Shown in pieces: positions 1 to 9,129 of a stretch of 64,000 nt of DNA. The notes below the pieces were generated by a model. The model saw nothing but the letters and a program-made list of their open reading frames with translations, did no database searches and was not told the DNA's origin. Where the stretch lies: contig NZ_CP126981.1 of the NCBI RefSeq assembly GCF_030252325.1, positions 3,100,001-3,164,000 of the forward strand. Reading direction: 5' to 3'. The translations under genes were made by a program, and so were the position numbers. The DNA is from Candidatus Mycobacterium wuenschmannii. GTDB taxonomy: Bacteria; Actinomycetota; Actinomycetes; Mycobacteriales; Mycobacteriaceae. Each line of letters begins with the position of its first letter. Positions within the stretch are counted from its first letter, which is position 1.

Positions 1-1
1 C

Positions 2-700
2 GCCGAGGTGCGCAACATCGAAAACGTTCCGGCCACCGGCGGGGCACTGGTGGTGTCCAACCACTCCGGCGGGATGCTCACGCCGGACGTGTTCATCTTT
101 TCGCCGGCGTTCTACAAGAAGTTCGGCTACGACCGTCCCGTCTACACACTCGGCCATTACGGCATCTTCATGGGACCGTTGGACGGCATCCTACGACGAC
201 TGGGCGTCATCGAGGCCAGTCGCGAAAATGCCTCCACAGCACTGCATTCCGGCGCCGTGGTGTTGGTGTTCCCCGGCGGGGACTACGACTCCTACCGGCC
301 GACGTTCGCCAACACCATCGACTTCAACGGTCGCACCGGCTACGTGCGTACCGCGATAGAGGCCGGCGTTCCGATCGTGCCGACGGTCTCGATCGGCGCC
401 CAGGAGACCCAGCTGTTCCTGACCCGCGGCCACTGGCTGGCCAAGAAACTGGGAATCACCAAGGCGCGCATGGACATTCTGCCGATCAGCGTCGGCTTCC
501 CGTTCGGGCTGAGCATGATCTTTCCGCCGAACCTGCCATTGCCGTCGAAGGTGGTCACCGAGGTGCTCGAACCGATCGACATCACCAAGCGCTTCGGGAA
601 GGACCCCGACGTCGACACGGTCGACGAGTACGTCCGTTCGGTGATGCAAGCCGCGCTGGACCGGTTGGCCAAGCAGCGCCGCTTCCCGATCCTGGGCTGA
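2..700 (+). CDS. Lysophospholipid-type acyltransferase (5' end outside window)
   Basis: The window opens inside this gene: 232 codons are in frame from base 2 and the true start lies upstream. The product resembles the PlsC-like acyltransferase superfamily. An NHSGG block stands where the catalytic His motif normally sits, followed by a GPLDG/RRLG stretch and a VFPGGDYDSYRP block in the place of the FPEG motif. No membrane segment is evident in the visible part. It ends 62 bases before a wax ester synthase/DGAT homologue on the same strand, which suggests joint work on neutral lipid or phospholipid (inference). The acyl acceptor cannot be told. Confidence 0.8.
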   Translation, partial: AEVRNIENVPATGGALVVSNHSGGMLTPDVFIFSPAFYKKFGYDRPVYTLGHYGIFMGPLDGILRRLGVIEASRENASTALHSGAVVLVFPGGDYDSYRPTFANTIDFNGRTGYVRTAIEAGVPIVPTVSIGAQETQLFLTRGHWLAKKLGITKARMDILPISVGFPFGLSMIFPPNLPLPSKVVTEVLEPIDITKRFGKDPDVDTVDEYVRSVMQAALDRLAKQRRFPILG

Positions 701-762
701 ATGCGCCATTTCGCGGTTTCGCCAGCTCCGAAGTGCTTGCATGAGCGCACGGAGGTGGGCCG

Positions 763-2190
763 ATGAAACGACTCAACGGCATGGACGCCATGCTGCTCTA
801 CAGCGAGACGCCCAACCTGCACACCCACACGCTCAAGGTGGCGATCGTCGACCCTGAGGCCGCCGACACGGAATTCAGCTTCGAGGCGTTCCGGCACCAT
901 CTGCTGCGGCGGCTGCATCTCCTGGAACCGTTGCGCTACAAGCTCGTTGACATCCCATGGCGGTTACACCACCCGATGTGGCTGGAGAACTGCGACGTCG
1001 ACCTCGACTACCACCTGCACCGGGTCCAGGTGCCCGCGCCCGGCGGTCGCCGCGAACTCGACGCGATCATCGGGGAGGTGGCGTCGACGCCGCTGGATCG
1101 CAGCCGCCCGTTGTGGGAGTTCCACATCGCCGAGGGATTGGCGGGCGGACGGTTCGCGCTCATCGGGAAGATCCATCACGCCCTCGCCGACGGCGTCGCC
1201 TCGGTGAACCTGCTCGCCCGCGCGATGGACCTCAGGGGCGCGCCGACCGACGAACGCGACAACGATGAGGCGGGCGTCAGCCCGACGACGGCAGGTCTGC
1301 TGGTCGCCGCCGGGCGCGATCACATCCGGCAAATCACCGATCTTCCCGGTCTGGTCGGCGATGCGGCGAAAGGCTTCACCCGGGTGCGCCGGCGCACGAA
1401 AGAGCGCGGAGATCATCCCGACCTCGCCGACGCCTTCGATGCCCCGCCGACGTTCCTCAACCACGTGGTGTCACCGCAGCGCCGGTTCGCCACCACGGCG
1501 CTGCGCCTGGCCGACGTCAAGGCCACCTCGAAGGCACTCGGTATCACCGTCAACGACGTGGTGCTCGCGACGGCTGCGGGTGCGCTGCGCCGGCTGTTGC
1601 TGCACTACGACGGCAAAGCCGACCGGCCGATCATCGCGTCGGTCCCCACGGCCACCGACAAATCGGACCGCGTCACCGGCAACGAGATCAGCGGGCTGTC
1701 GATTTCACTGCCCGTGCATGTCGCCGATCCGGCCGAACGGGCCCAGCTCGTCGCGCTGGCCACCAAGATCGCCAAGGAGGACCATGAGATCCTCGGCCCG
1801 AAGCTGTACGGACAGTTGATGGGTTACCTACCGACGGCGATTGCCCCCGCGGCGTTCCGCTGGCTCGGCCGGCGCGATGCGCCGAACAAGATGATGAACG
1901 TGGCGGTGTCCAGCGTGCCCGGGCCGCGCGAACGCGGCCACTTCGCGGGTGCGCCGGTCAGCGAGATCTACTCGACGGGGGTGCTGTCACCTGGTGCCCC
2001 GGTGAACATCACCGTCTGGAGTTATGTCGACAAGCTCGGCGTCGCGGTGCTCACCGACGACGAGACCTTCGACGACCCGCACGAGGCCACCGAAGCACTC
2101 AGTGCGGCATTCGGTGAACTACGTTGCACCGCTGGACTTTCCGCGCAAGATAGTCCGGTCGACCTGATGGCCGAGCACGCACTGCGCTAG
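763..2190 (+). CDS. Wax ester synthase/diacylglycerol acyltransferase (WS/DGAT) family
   Basis: This 475-residue protein has the N-terminal [17 protein letters not shown] opening of mycobacterial WS/DGATs and the catalytic HHxxxDG motif as HHALADG, with the His pair at residues 138-139. The C-terminal half carries the SSVPGPRER block of the family's second domain. Such enzymes use acyl-CoA to make triacylglycerol or wax esters at the membrane or lipid droplet. The ATG follows a GGAGGTGGGCCG ribosome-binding region. Its TAG stop shares the CTAG tetranucleotide with the stop of the convergent purQ. Substrate preference is unknown. Confidence 0.92.
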   Translation: MKRLNGMDAMLLYSETPNLHTHTLKVAIVDPEAADTEFSFEAFRHHLLRRLHLLEPLRYKLVDIPWRLHHPMWLENCDVDLDYHLHRVQVPAPGGRRELDAIIGEVASTPLDRSRPLWEFHIAEGLAGGRFALIGKIHHALADGVASVNLLARAMDLRGAPTDERDNDEAGVSPTTAGLLVAAGRDHIRQITDLPGLVGDAAKGFTRVRRRTKERGDHPDLADAFDAPPTFLNHVVSPQRRFATTALRLADVKATSKALGITVNDVVLATAAGALRRLLLHYDGKADRPIIASVPTATDKSDRVTGNEISGLSISLPVHVADPAERAQLVALATKIAKEDHEILGPKLYGQLMGYLPTAIAPAAFRWLGRRDAPNKMMNVAVSSVPGPRERGHFAGAPVSEIYSTGVLSPGAPVNITVWSYVDKLGVAVLTDDETFDDPHEATEALSAAFGELRCTAGLSAQDSPVDLMAEHALR

Positions 2191-2861
2191 GCCGTCAGAA
2201 CTGCGTCGAGCGCCGAGTAGAACAGGCCCAGACCGTCGTCGGACGGCCCCGTCAACGCCTCGGTGGCGTGCTCGGGGTGGGGCATCAGGCCGACGACGCG
2301 GCCGTTGGCCGAGCTGACACCCGCGATGCCACGCAGCGAGCCGTTGGCGTTGTCGTGGTAGCGGAAGACCACCCGGCCCTCGCCTTCCAGCTCGTCGAGC
2401 ACCGCGTCGGAGGCCACGTACCGGCCCTCGCCGGACTTCAACGGGATCAGCAGGTCCGCGCCCTGCTCGTAACGCGACGTCCAGGCCGTCGACGTCGATT
2501 CCACCCGCAGCCAGACGTCACGGCAGACGAAGTGCAGGCCGAGGTTTCGGGTCAGCGCCCCGGGCAGCAGACCTGCCTCGCAAAGCACCTGAAAACCGTT
2601 GCAGATACCCAGAACCGGCAATCCACGCCCCGCGGCGGCGACCACCTCGCCCATCACCGGGGCGAACTTCGCGATGGCGCCGCAGCGCAGGTAGTCGCCG
2701 TAGGAGAACCCACCGGGCACCACCACGGCGTCGACGCCCTTCAGGTCGGCGTCCGCGTGCCACAGACTGACGGCCTCGGCGCCGGCGAGCCGCGCCGCGC
2801 GCGCGGCGTCGACATCGTCCAGCGTCCCGGGGAAGGTGATGACGCCGATGCGGGGCGTCAC
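2187..2861 (-). CDS. purQ: Phosphoribosylformylglycinamidine synthase, glutaminase subunit PurQ
   Basis: At 224 residues this is a typical stand-alone PurQ, the class I glutamine amidotransferase that supplies ammonia to PurL in step four of purine synthesis. The nucleophile is Cys87 in GICNGF, and the His/Glu pair lies in MPHPE (His195, Glu197). Its ATG overlaps the purS stop by four bases (ATGA), so the two are probably translationally coupled. purL is not in the window. It corresponds in place and order to M. tuberculosis Rv0788. Confidence 0.97.
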   Translation of the reverse strand: MTPRIGVITFPGTLDDVDAARAARLAGAEAVSLWHADADLKGVDAVVVPGGFSYGDYLRCGAIAKFAPVMGEVVAAAGRGLPVLGICNGFQVLCEAGLLPGALTRNLGLHFVCRDVWLRVESTSTAWTSRYEQGADLLIPLKSGEGRYVASDAVLDELEGEGRVVFRYHDNANGSLRGIAGVSSANGRVVGLMPHPEHATEALTGPSDDGLGLFYSALDAVLTA

Positions 2862-3097
2862 TGCGGCTCTCGGCTGACGGTCCAGTCTTCGATCACCGTG
2901 TTGGCCAGAAGCGACTCGGCGATCTCGGCCAACGCCGCGTCGTCGACGCTGTCGTCTACCTCGAGCTCAAACCGCTTGCCCTGTCGGACATCCGAGATGC
3001 CGCCGTGGCCGAGCCGGCCCAGCGCACCGACGATCGCCTGGCCCTGCGGGTCGAGAATCTCGCCCTTGGGCATTACGTGCACAACCACCCGGGCCAC
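2858..3097 (-). CDS. purS: Phosphoribosylformylglycinamidine synthase subunit PurS
   Basis: PurS is the small bridging subunit of the PurLQS complex. Two in-frame GTG codons are possible, at 3103 and 3097. The AGGAG element at 3107-3103 touches the first but lies five bases before the second, so I chose 3097, giving 79 residues that begin (V)[18 protein letters not shown]. This also fits the usual PurS length of about 80. The gene runs straight into purQ with an ATGA overlap. Confidence 0.93.
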   Translation of the reverse strand: MARVVVHVMPKGEILDPQGQAIVGALGRLGHGGISDVRQGKRFELEVDDSVDDAALAEIAESLLANTVIEDWTVSREPQ

Positions 3098-3102
3098 CCG
3101 CA

Positions 3103-3107
3103 CTCCT
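3103..3107 (-). promoter_or_regulatory. purS ribosome-binding site deciding the start codon
   Basis: On the minus strand AGGAG occupies 3107-3103. It abuts the upstream GTG at 3103 but is spaced five bases from the GTG at 3097, which is why the shorter PurS is preferred. Confidence 0.55.
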
Positions 3108-3164
3108 CACTACTGTCTTGGCTGCTCGGCGCCAACTGTACCGGTCGGGCTCCCGGCCGGCGCT

Positions 3165-3851
3165 CTAGCAGGAGCCGACGTATGCCGCGCAGACCGAACC
3201 CGTCATGGCGTCCAGCACTTGGGCGTCCGAAATGATCGGCCAGGGCGGCTGCACCGGGTCGGCCCCCCACAGCGTGAGCTCGCTGATCGTGCTGCTCTCC
3301 GGGTGCGCGACGAAGTAGGTGTGCAGGATGGTCGGCCCGCTGATCACCGCGGCAAGTCGGTTGGGCTCGTCCACGGTTACCGACGGCGACTCCGCGGGCG
3401 CGCCCAGCTGGCAGGCGCGCAGCGACGGCGCGACGAGGTCGAACACCGACCTCGCGACCGGACCGCCGTGTGCGGTGTCGCCCCGCCAATGCATGATCTC
3501 GGCCCGTAGCTGCCATTGGCCCACGGGCTTGTCGACCGATGCCCGCGCGGCGACGGCGGAGTTGCGGGTGTCCTGCGGGAACGGCGGCGTGGCGCACGCT
3601 TCCTCGAACCGGAATCGGGGCGTAGCACCGCCGGTCATCACCACCGCCGAGGCGGCCGGCGACGGCCAGCGGTAGGTCGCGCTGAGCGGTATCGCCTCCC
3701 GCGGGATCCAGGCGGTGGCCGGAATCTGATCGCAGGTGGGCGGGCAGGTCTCCGGATCGGCGCGCGCGGCCGGCGCCACCACGCAGGTGACCAGCAGGCC
3801 TCCCGCGATCAGCGCCGTCGCCAAGACTAGGCGCATGCCCCTGCACCCCAT
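3165..3851 (-). CDS. Secreted protein of unknown function (Rv0787-like position)
   Basis: No named domain is recognised. A 228-residue frame begins at ATG 3851 (second ATG at 3836). The N-terminus is a clear Sec signal peptide, MRLVLATALIAGG through a hydrophobic core to an AARA cleavage site before DPETCPP. The mature part has scattered cysteines (PETCPPTC near the start, SC at the end), suggesting disulfides outside the cytoplasm. The frame stays open far upstream, but that extension is antisense to the MBL gene and is discarded. The start lies only 18 bases from the divergent MBL start. Position suggests relation to Rv0787, not established by similarity here. Confidence 0.7.
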   Translation of the reverse strand: MGCRGMRLVLATALIAGGLLVTCVVAPAARADPETCPPTCDQIPATAWIPREAIPLSATYRWPSPAASAVVMTGGATPRFRFEEACATPPFPQDTRNSAVAARASVDKPVGQWQLRAEIMHWRGDTAHGGPVARSVFDLVAPSLRACQLGAPAESPSVTVDEPNRLAAVISGPTILHTYFVAHPESSTISELTLWGADPVQPPWPIISDAQVLDAMTGSVCAAYVGSC

Positions 3852-3869
3852 GAGCGCACAATCGTAGAC

Positions 3870-4508
3870 ATGCAACTCACGCATTTCGGTCATTCCTGCG
3901 TTCTTGCGGATTTCGGCCACACGAAGGTTTTGTTTGATCCGGGCAACTTCTCGCACGGGTTCGAGGGCATCACCGGCCTGTCCGCGATCGTGATCACCCA
4001 CCAGCACCCCGACCACGTGGACGAGGCGCGGTTGCCGGCGCTGCTGGACGGCAATCCGGATGCCGCGCTGTACGCCGATCCGCAGACCACCGGGCAACTT
4101 TCGGTGCCGTGCCAGGTTGTACACGTCGGTGATGCGCTGTCGGTCGGCCAATTGACGATCCGCGCGCTCGGCGGCAAGCACGCCGTCATCCACCCGGAAA
4201 TTCCTGTGATAGACAACATTTCGTATGTCATCGATGACGGCCAGCACGCCGGCAGCTTTATGCATCCCGGCGATGCGCTGTTCGTGCCCGACGAGCCGAT
4301 CGATGTGCTGGCCACTCCGGCCGCCGCGCCCTGGATGAAGATCTCCGAGGCGGTCGACTATCTGCGGGCGGTAGCGCCGGCCCGCGCGGTGCCGATCCAC
4401 CAGGCGGTCGTCGCGCCGGAAGCGCGCGGCATCTACTACGGCCGGCTCACCGAAATGACCGACACCGACTTCCAGGTGCTGCCCGAAGAAACCGGCGTCA
4501 CCTTCTAG
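3870..4508 (+). CDS. MBL-fold metal-dependent hydrolase
   Basis: This 212-residue protein has the metallo-beta-lactamase metal-binding signature THQHPDHVD (His44, His46, Asp48, His49) and later HPGDALFVPDEP and PIHQAV blocks typical of the UlaG/'L-ascorbate lactonase-like' branch. It is cytoplasmic, with no signal peptide. The start ATG at 3870 is 18 bases from the divergent secreted-protein start, so one or both messages may be leaderless or use promoters inside the neighbour (inference). Substrate is unknown. Position matches Rv0786c. Confidence 0.88.
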   Translation: MQLTHFGHSCVLADFGHTKVLFDPGNFSHGFEGITGLSAIVITHQHPDHVDEARLPALLDGNPDAALYADPQTTGQLSVPCQVVHVGDALSVGQLTIRALGGKHAVIHPEIPVIDNISYVIDDGQHAGSFMHPGDALFVPDEPIDVLATPAAAPWMKISEAVDYLRAVAPARAVPIHQAVVAPEARGIYYGRLTEMTDTDFQVLPEETGVTF

Positions 4509-4521
4509 ATCCTCGGCGAAC

Positions 4522-6174
4522 TCAGCCGATGTCGTTGGCCGCGCCGCGGCCCGCCGCGCGCCCGGAAAAGATGCAGCCGCCGAGGAAGGTGCCCTCCAGC
4601 GCCCGATAGCCGTGCACACCGCCCCCACCGAAGCCGGCCACCTCGCCGGCGGCATACAGCCCGTCCAGTGGCGTGCCGTCGGCACCGAGTGCCCGCGAAT
4701 CGAGGTCGGTCTCCAAGCCGCCCAACGTCTTTCGGGTCAGGATGTGCAACTTGACCGCGACCAGCGGCCCGGCCTTGGGGTCGAGGATGGGATGCGGCGC
4801 GACGACCCGGCCCAGCTTGTCGCCGAGGAACTCGCGGGCTGCGCGAATCGCCGTGACCTGACCGTCCTTGGTGAATTTGTTGACCACTTCCCGATCGCGG
4901 GCGGTGACCTCGTCGGCGACCGTCGCGTAGTCCAGCGGCGTTACGTCGGGCAGCGTGTTCATCGCGGACACCAACTCGCGCAACGAGTTTCCGGTGACGA
5001 AGTCGACGCCCCGGTCGACGAAGGCCCGTACCGGACCCGGCGCACCCGACCCGGCCCGTGACGCGAGTAGCTGCCGCACGCTGCGACTGGTCAGGTCGGG
5101 ATTCTGCTCCTGTCCTGAAAGTCCGAACTCTTTGCCAATGATCTTGCTGTTCAACACAAACCAGGTGTAGTCGTGGCCCGACTTCGCGATGTACTCCAGC
5201 GTTCCCAGCGTGTCGAAGCCGGGATACAGCGGAACCGGCAACCGCTTGCCGTTGCCGTCCAGCCACAGCGACGAAGGGCCCGGAATGATCCGGATGCCGT
5301 GCATCGGCCAGATCGGGTCGTAGTTGGTGATGCCTTCGGTGTAGTGCCACATGCGATCCCGGTTGATCACCCGCGCACCGGTCTTCTCGGCGATCGCGAT
5401 CATCCGGCCGTCGACGTGCGCGGGCACCCCGGCGAGCATCTTCTCCGGAACGCGGCCCATTCGGGTGGGCCAGTTCGCCCGCACCATGTCGTGGTTGCCG
5501 CCGATGCCGCCGCTGGTGACGATCACCGCTTGGGCACGAAACTCGAACTCGCCGATCGAATTTCGCGACGAGGTGACGCCACGCGGCTCGGACGACGGTT
5601 CCAGCACGCTGCCCCGAACTCCGACCACCGCCCCACCCTCGACGATCAACTCATCGACCTGGTGCCGGTAGGCGAACTGCACGTGCGGGTTGTCGACCAG
5701 CCGGCGCGCGAAGATCTCGACAATCCCCGGCCCGGTGCCCCAGGTGATGTGGAATCGCGGCACCGAATTGCCGTGTCCCTGAGCGCCGTAGCCGCCGCGC
5801 TCGGCCCAACCGACCAACGGGAAGATCTTCAGCCCGCGGTCGCGCAGCCAGCTGCGCTTCTCCCCGGCCGCGAAATCCACGTAGGCGTGCGCCCATTGCC
5901 TGGGCCAGTAGTCCTCCTGCCGATCGAACGCCGCGGTGCCGAGCCAGTCCTGCAGGGCGAGTTCGTGACTGTCGCGGACGCCGAGCCGACGCTGTTCGGG
6001 ACTGTCGACGAAGAACAGGCCGCCGAACGACCAGAATGCCTGCCCACCCAGGTTGGCGCTGTTCTCCTGGTCGACGATCAATACCCGCTTGCCACGCTCC
6101 GCCACCTCGCAGGCCGCTACCAGGCCGGCCAGGCCCGCCCCGACGACGACGACATCAGCTTGGGTATCGCTCAT
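4522..6174 (-). CDS. FAD-binding dehydrogenase (KstD/fumarate-reductase-like flavoprotein)
   Basis: The 550-residue product starts with a Rossmann dinucleotide site, VVVVGAGLAGLVAACE (GAGLAG at residues 12-17), and ends with the family's second FAD motif, LDGLYAAGEVAGFGGGGVHG. The layout matches the FAD_binding_2 family that includes 3-ketosteroid dehydrogenases and fumarate reductase flavoproteins. The long middle region (GWAERGGYGAQGHGNSVPRFH) is typical of mycobacterial Rv0785-like members. The substrate is not known; a steroid or other cyclic ketone is only a guess. Confidence 0.88.
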   Translation of the reverse strand: MSDTQADVVVVGAGLAGLVAACEVAERGKRVLIVDQENSANLGGQAFWSFGGLFFVDSPEQRRLGVRDSHELALQDWLGTAAFDRQEDYWPRQWAHAYVDFAAGEKRSWLRDRGLKIFPLVGWAERGGYGAQGHGNSVPRFHITWGTGPGIVEIFARRLVDNPHVQFAYRHQVDELIVEGGAVVGVRGSVLEPSSEPRGVTSSRNSIGEFEFRAQAVIVTSGGIGGNHDMVRANWPTRMGRVPEKMLAGVPAHVDGRMIAIAEKTGARVINRDRMWHYTEGITNYDPIWPMHGIRIIPGPSSLWLDGNGKRLPVPLYPGFDTLGTLEYIAKSGHDYTWFVLNSKIIGKEFGLSGQEQNPDLTSRSVRQLLASRAGSGAPGPVRAFVDRGVDFVTGNSLRELVSAMNTLPDVTPLDYATVADEVTARDREVVNKFTKDGQVTAIRAAREFLGDKLGRVVAPHPILDPKAGPLVAVKLHILTRKTLGGLETDLDSRALGADGTPLDGLYAAGEVAGFGGGGVHGYRALEGTFLGGCIFSGRAAGRGAANDIG

Positions 6175-6201
6175 GGCGCTACACAGTAGCGACCGGAATG
6201 G

Positions 6202-6906
6202 TCAGGCCGCGTCGAGAATCGCCTGATCCGCCCGCCACTGGTACACGGTGGCTTCGCAGCCCTGCAGCCGGGCAATATCAACCGCGTCCAGCATCGCCTG
6301 CAACGGCCCCGGCTTGCGCAGATGGCTGGCCGCCACCGCAACCCGGACGACGCCGTCGCGGCGTGCCACCCGCTCGGCCGAGAGCACCAGCATCCGGCAC
6401 CACCACGGCTCGGACAGGAACCCCTCGCCGATGCCCAGCACCCGTGCCCGCACGGTGGACCGCCGAACCAGGTCGGTGATCTCATGCAGGTCGGCAAGTA
6501 GCCGGAATCCGTTGCGCGGCAATGCTGTCACGGTTCCGGGCGATGCGGTCCAGCGCGGCGCCGCGAAGAGCCGGGTGCGCAGGCCGAGGTGTTCGAGCAC
6601 CCGGTCGGCGGCCATCAGCCGAAGGTTGGCCTCGTGCGCGGGCAGCGTCGCGAATTCGCCGCGGCGCTTCTTGGTGGCGGCGTCGTCGTATCCGTTGAGC
6701 AGGACGGCGGCGCCGGAGGCGCGGCGGTCGGTCAGCCACTCGACGGTCGTCGGGTCGCGGTCCAGTCGGTAGCCGCCCTTGAGGCGCGGCGCGACCAGCA
6801 GTGACACCGGCACCGAGCGGGCGTCCATCTTCTCGCAGAACTCGGCAACGTCGTCCAGCGTGCGGTCGCGGATCCCGGATACCGAGACGATCAACTTCCC
6901 AGACAC
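6202..6906 (-). CDS. DUF2334-like protein (polysaccharide deacetylase fold)
   Basis: A 234-residue protein with GTG start. It opens KLIVSVSGIRDRTLDDVAEF and continues with VPVSLLVAP, GAAVLLNGYDD and a late LHEITDLVRR block, the pattern of DUF2334 proteins, which share the NodB-like deacetylase fold. The aspartate/histidine pattern looks partly changed (GYDD rather than the usual HGY), so enzymatic activity is uncertain. It lies 27 bases upstream of the flavoprotein's neighbourhood on the same strand and matches the position of Rv0784. Confidence 0.75.
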   Translation of the reverse strand: MSGKLIVSVSGIRDRTLDDVAEFCEKMDARSVPVSLLVAPRLKGGYRLDRDPTTVEWLTDRRASGAAVLLNGYDDAATKKRRGEFATLPAHEANLRLMAADRVLEHLGLRTRLFAAPRWTASPGTVTALPRNGFRLLADLHEITDLVRRSTVRARVLGIGEGFLSEPWWCRMLVLSAERVARRDGVVRVAVAASHLRKPGPLQAMLDAVDIARLQGCEATVYQWRADQAILDAA

Positions 6907-6985
6907 ACGTCAATGGTGACCATCTCAGGTGTCCAGATAGTGACGTACACGCGGACAGCAGGCGTCAGTTCGCCCCGGCTACCAG

Positions 6986-7474
6986 CTAATTCGGCAAAGC
7001 GGCCTCGACGGCGGCGATGACCTCCGGCGCGTCGGGGACGGTCTGCGGCCGAAATCGATTGACCACCTGCCCACCCGGGGCGATCAGGAACTTCTCGAAA
7101 TTCCACTGCACATCGCCCGCCTCGCCGGCGGCATCGGGCGTCTTGGTCAGCTCGGCGTAGAGCGGATGCCGATCCGGGCCGTTGACCTCGGTCTTCTCCA
7201 GCAACGGGAACGTCACCCCATAGGTGGTGGAGCAGAAGGTCTGAATCTCCTCAGCGGTGCCGGGTTCCTGCCCCATGAACTGGTTGCATGGGACCCCGAG
7301 AACGGTCAGTCCGCGCTCGCCGTAGTCGCGCGCCAACTGTTCCAGTGCCGCGTACTGCGGTGTCAGGCCGCATTTGGACGCCACGTTGACGACCAGGACG
7401 GCACGGTCGTTGTAGTCGGCCAGCGACAGGGCACCGCCGTCGAGGCCGGTCAGAGGGATCTCGGTCACAGTCAT
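6986..7474 (-). CDS. Glutathione-peroxidase-family thiol peroxidase
   Basis: At 162 residues this is a normal-length GPx family member. The peroxidatic cysteine is Cys35 in NVASKCGLT; Gln in NQFMGQEPG and Trp/Asn in WNFEKFL complete the tetrad. The selenocysteine position is an ordinary TGC cysteine. Mycobacteria lack glutathione, so it most likely uses thioredoxin to reduce peroxides (inference from the family). It is not part of the remembered M. tuberculosis gene order here. It diverges from the MFS gene with a 77-base intergenic gap. Confidence 0.92.
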   Translation of the reverse strand: MTVTEIPLTGLDGGALSLADYNDRAVLVVNVASKCGLTPQYAALEQLARDYGERGLTVLGVPCNQFMGQEPGTAEEIQTFCSTTYGVTFPLLEKTEVNGPDRHPLYAELTKTPDAAGEAGDVQWNFEKFLIAPGGQVVNRFRPQTVPDAPEVIAAVEAALPN

Positions 7475-7551
7475 GGTCCGGAGGCTACCTGCATCGCACC
7501 CGCGGCAACTTAGATTGATCAGCTAGTTAGTTTGTCGTTACGCTGGCCCAT

Positions 7552-9126
7552 ATGGTTTCGAGCGCGGCATCGCCGACGGACACTGCATCAGGCGCCGACT
7601 ATCCCGACTCGCTCGACGCCGGACTGCTGCGAATCGCCGGGGTCTGCATTCTCGCCTCGGTGATGGCGATCCTGGACGGCACCGTCGTCAGCGTCGCGCA
7701 ACGCACGTTCGTCGCGGAGTTCGGGTCGACCCAGGCCATGGTCGCGTGGACGATCACCGGGTACACGCTGGGGCAGGCCACCGTTATTCCGTTGGCCGGC
7801 TGGGCATCCGACCGGTTCGGCACCAAAAGGCTGTTCATGGGCGCGGCCCTGTGGTTCACCCTGGCGTCCTTGATGTGCTCGCTGGCGTCAAACATCAGCC
7901 AGCTCATCGCCTTTCGCGTCATTCAAGGCATCGGCGGCGGCATGCTGGTGCCGCTGACGCTGATCATTCTGACCCGCGAGGCCGGTCCGAGGCGGCTCGG
8001 CAGGCTGATGGCGGTGCTCGGAATTCCGATGCTGCTCGCGCCGATGTGCGGCCCGGTCCTGGGCGGCTGGCTGATCAGTGCATACGGCTGGGAGTGGATC
8101 TTCCGGATCAACCTGCCGGTCGGCGCGATCCTGCTGGTTCTGGCCGCCTCGGTCTTCCCGAAGGACCAGCCGCACCCGTCGGAGGCGTTCGACTTCGTCG
8201 GAATGTTGTTGCTGTCACCGGGATTGGCCTCTTTGCTGTTCGGGATCTCGTCGGTGCCCCGGCACGACAGCTTCACCGACAACCGGGTCTGGATACCCGG
8301 GTTGATCGGCATCGCGTTGATTGCGGCGTTCGTGCTCCATGCGCTGCACCGTGCCGACCATCCGCTGATCGACCTGGCGCTGTTCCAGAACCGCGCGGTG
8401 ACGTTGTCCAACATCGCGATGTTCGCCTTCTCAGTCGGATTCTTCGGTGCATTCCTGGTGGTCCCCAGTTACCTGCAGCAGCTGTTCCACGAGACGCCGC
8501 TGCAGTCCGGCTTGCAGCTGATTCCGCAGGGGCTGGGCGCGATGCTCACCATGCCGCTGGCCGGCACATTGATGGATCGCCGCGGGCCCCGCAATGTCCT
8601 GCTGGTCGGCATCGCGCTGATCGCGGCGGGGTTGGCCGTATTCACCTATGGCGCATGGCAACAGGCGGAGTACCTGCCGGTCCTGATGGTGGGGCTGGTG
8701 ACAATGGGGATCGGTCTGGGGTGCACGCTCACGCCGTTGTCCGGAGCTGCGGTGCAGACGTTGCGGCCGAACGAAGTGGCGCGTGGGTCGACGTTGCTGA
8801 GCGTCAACCAGCACGTCGCGATCGCGGTCGGCACCGCCCTGATGTCGGTGATCCTGACCAGTCAGTTCAACCGCAGCGAAACCATCGGCGTCGCAGAGAA
8901 ACTCGGCATCCTGCGTGGCAAGTTCACCAAGCACGGCGCACCGGCCCCGGCACATCACGACGTGTCCGCGGACTTCACCGCCCGGCTCATGCACGACCTG
9001 ACCCAGTCCTACACACTCGTGCTGATGGTGTCTATCGTCATCGTCGCGCTGACACTCATACCCGTGGCGTTCCTGCCCAACAAGCCGCCGCCGGCCGGGC
9101 GGGCCGAAGCGAATGTCCCGGTATAG
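7552..9126 (+). CDS. DHA2-family MFS multidrug exporter (EmrB-like)
   Basis: This 524-residue integral membrane protein has the 14-helix DHA2 layout. Early motifs are LDGTVVSVAQRTF (helix 1 motif D1-like) and GWASDRFGTKRLF (motif A), with GIGGGMLVPLTLIIL and LGIPMLLAPMCGPVLGGWL (motif C, the antiporter signature). It should export drugs or lipids against protons. The ATG is preceded by an AT-rich stretch unusual for this genome (GATTGATCAGCTAGTTAG at about 7514-7531), a likely promoter/operator zone. Position matches Rv0783c, annotated emrB in M. tuberculosis. Confidence 0.93.
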   Translation: MVSSAASPTDTASGADYPDSLDAGLLRIAGVCILASVMAILDGTVVSVAQRTFVAEFGSTQAMVAWTITGYTLGQATVIPLAGWASDRFGTKRLFMGAALWFTLASLMCSLASNISQLIAFRVIQGIGGGMLVPLTLIILTREAGPRRLGRLMAVLGIPMLLAPMCGPVLGGWLISAYGWEWIFRINLPVGAILLVLAASVFPKDQPHPSEAFDFVGMLLLSPGLASLLFGISSVPRHDSFTDNRVWIPGLIGIALIAAFVLHALHRADHPLIDLALFQNRAVTLSNIAMFAFSVGFFGAFLVVPSYLQQLFHETPLQSGLQLIPQGLGAMLTMPLAGTLMDRRGPRNVLLVGIALIAAGLAVFTYGAWQQAEYLPVLMVGLVTMGIGLGCTLTPLSGAAVQTLRPNEVARGSTLLSVNQHVAIAVGTALMSVILTSQFNRSETIGVAEKLGILRGKFTKHGAPAPAHHDVSADFTARLMHDLTQSYTLVLMVSIVIVALTLIPVAFLPNKPPPAGRAEANVPV

Positions 9127-9129
9127 CCG

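Noticed and set aside
2268..3509. A 413-codon plus-strand frame opposite purQ and purS
   Set aside because: Arg/His/Ala-rich composition typical of GC-rich antisense frames; purQ and purS are certain.
3852..4685. N-terminal continuation of the secreted-protein frame up to 506 residues
   Set aside because: The extra part is antisense to the MBL hydrolase and would hide the clear signal peptide.
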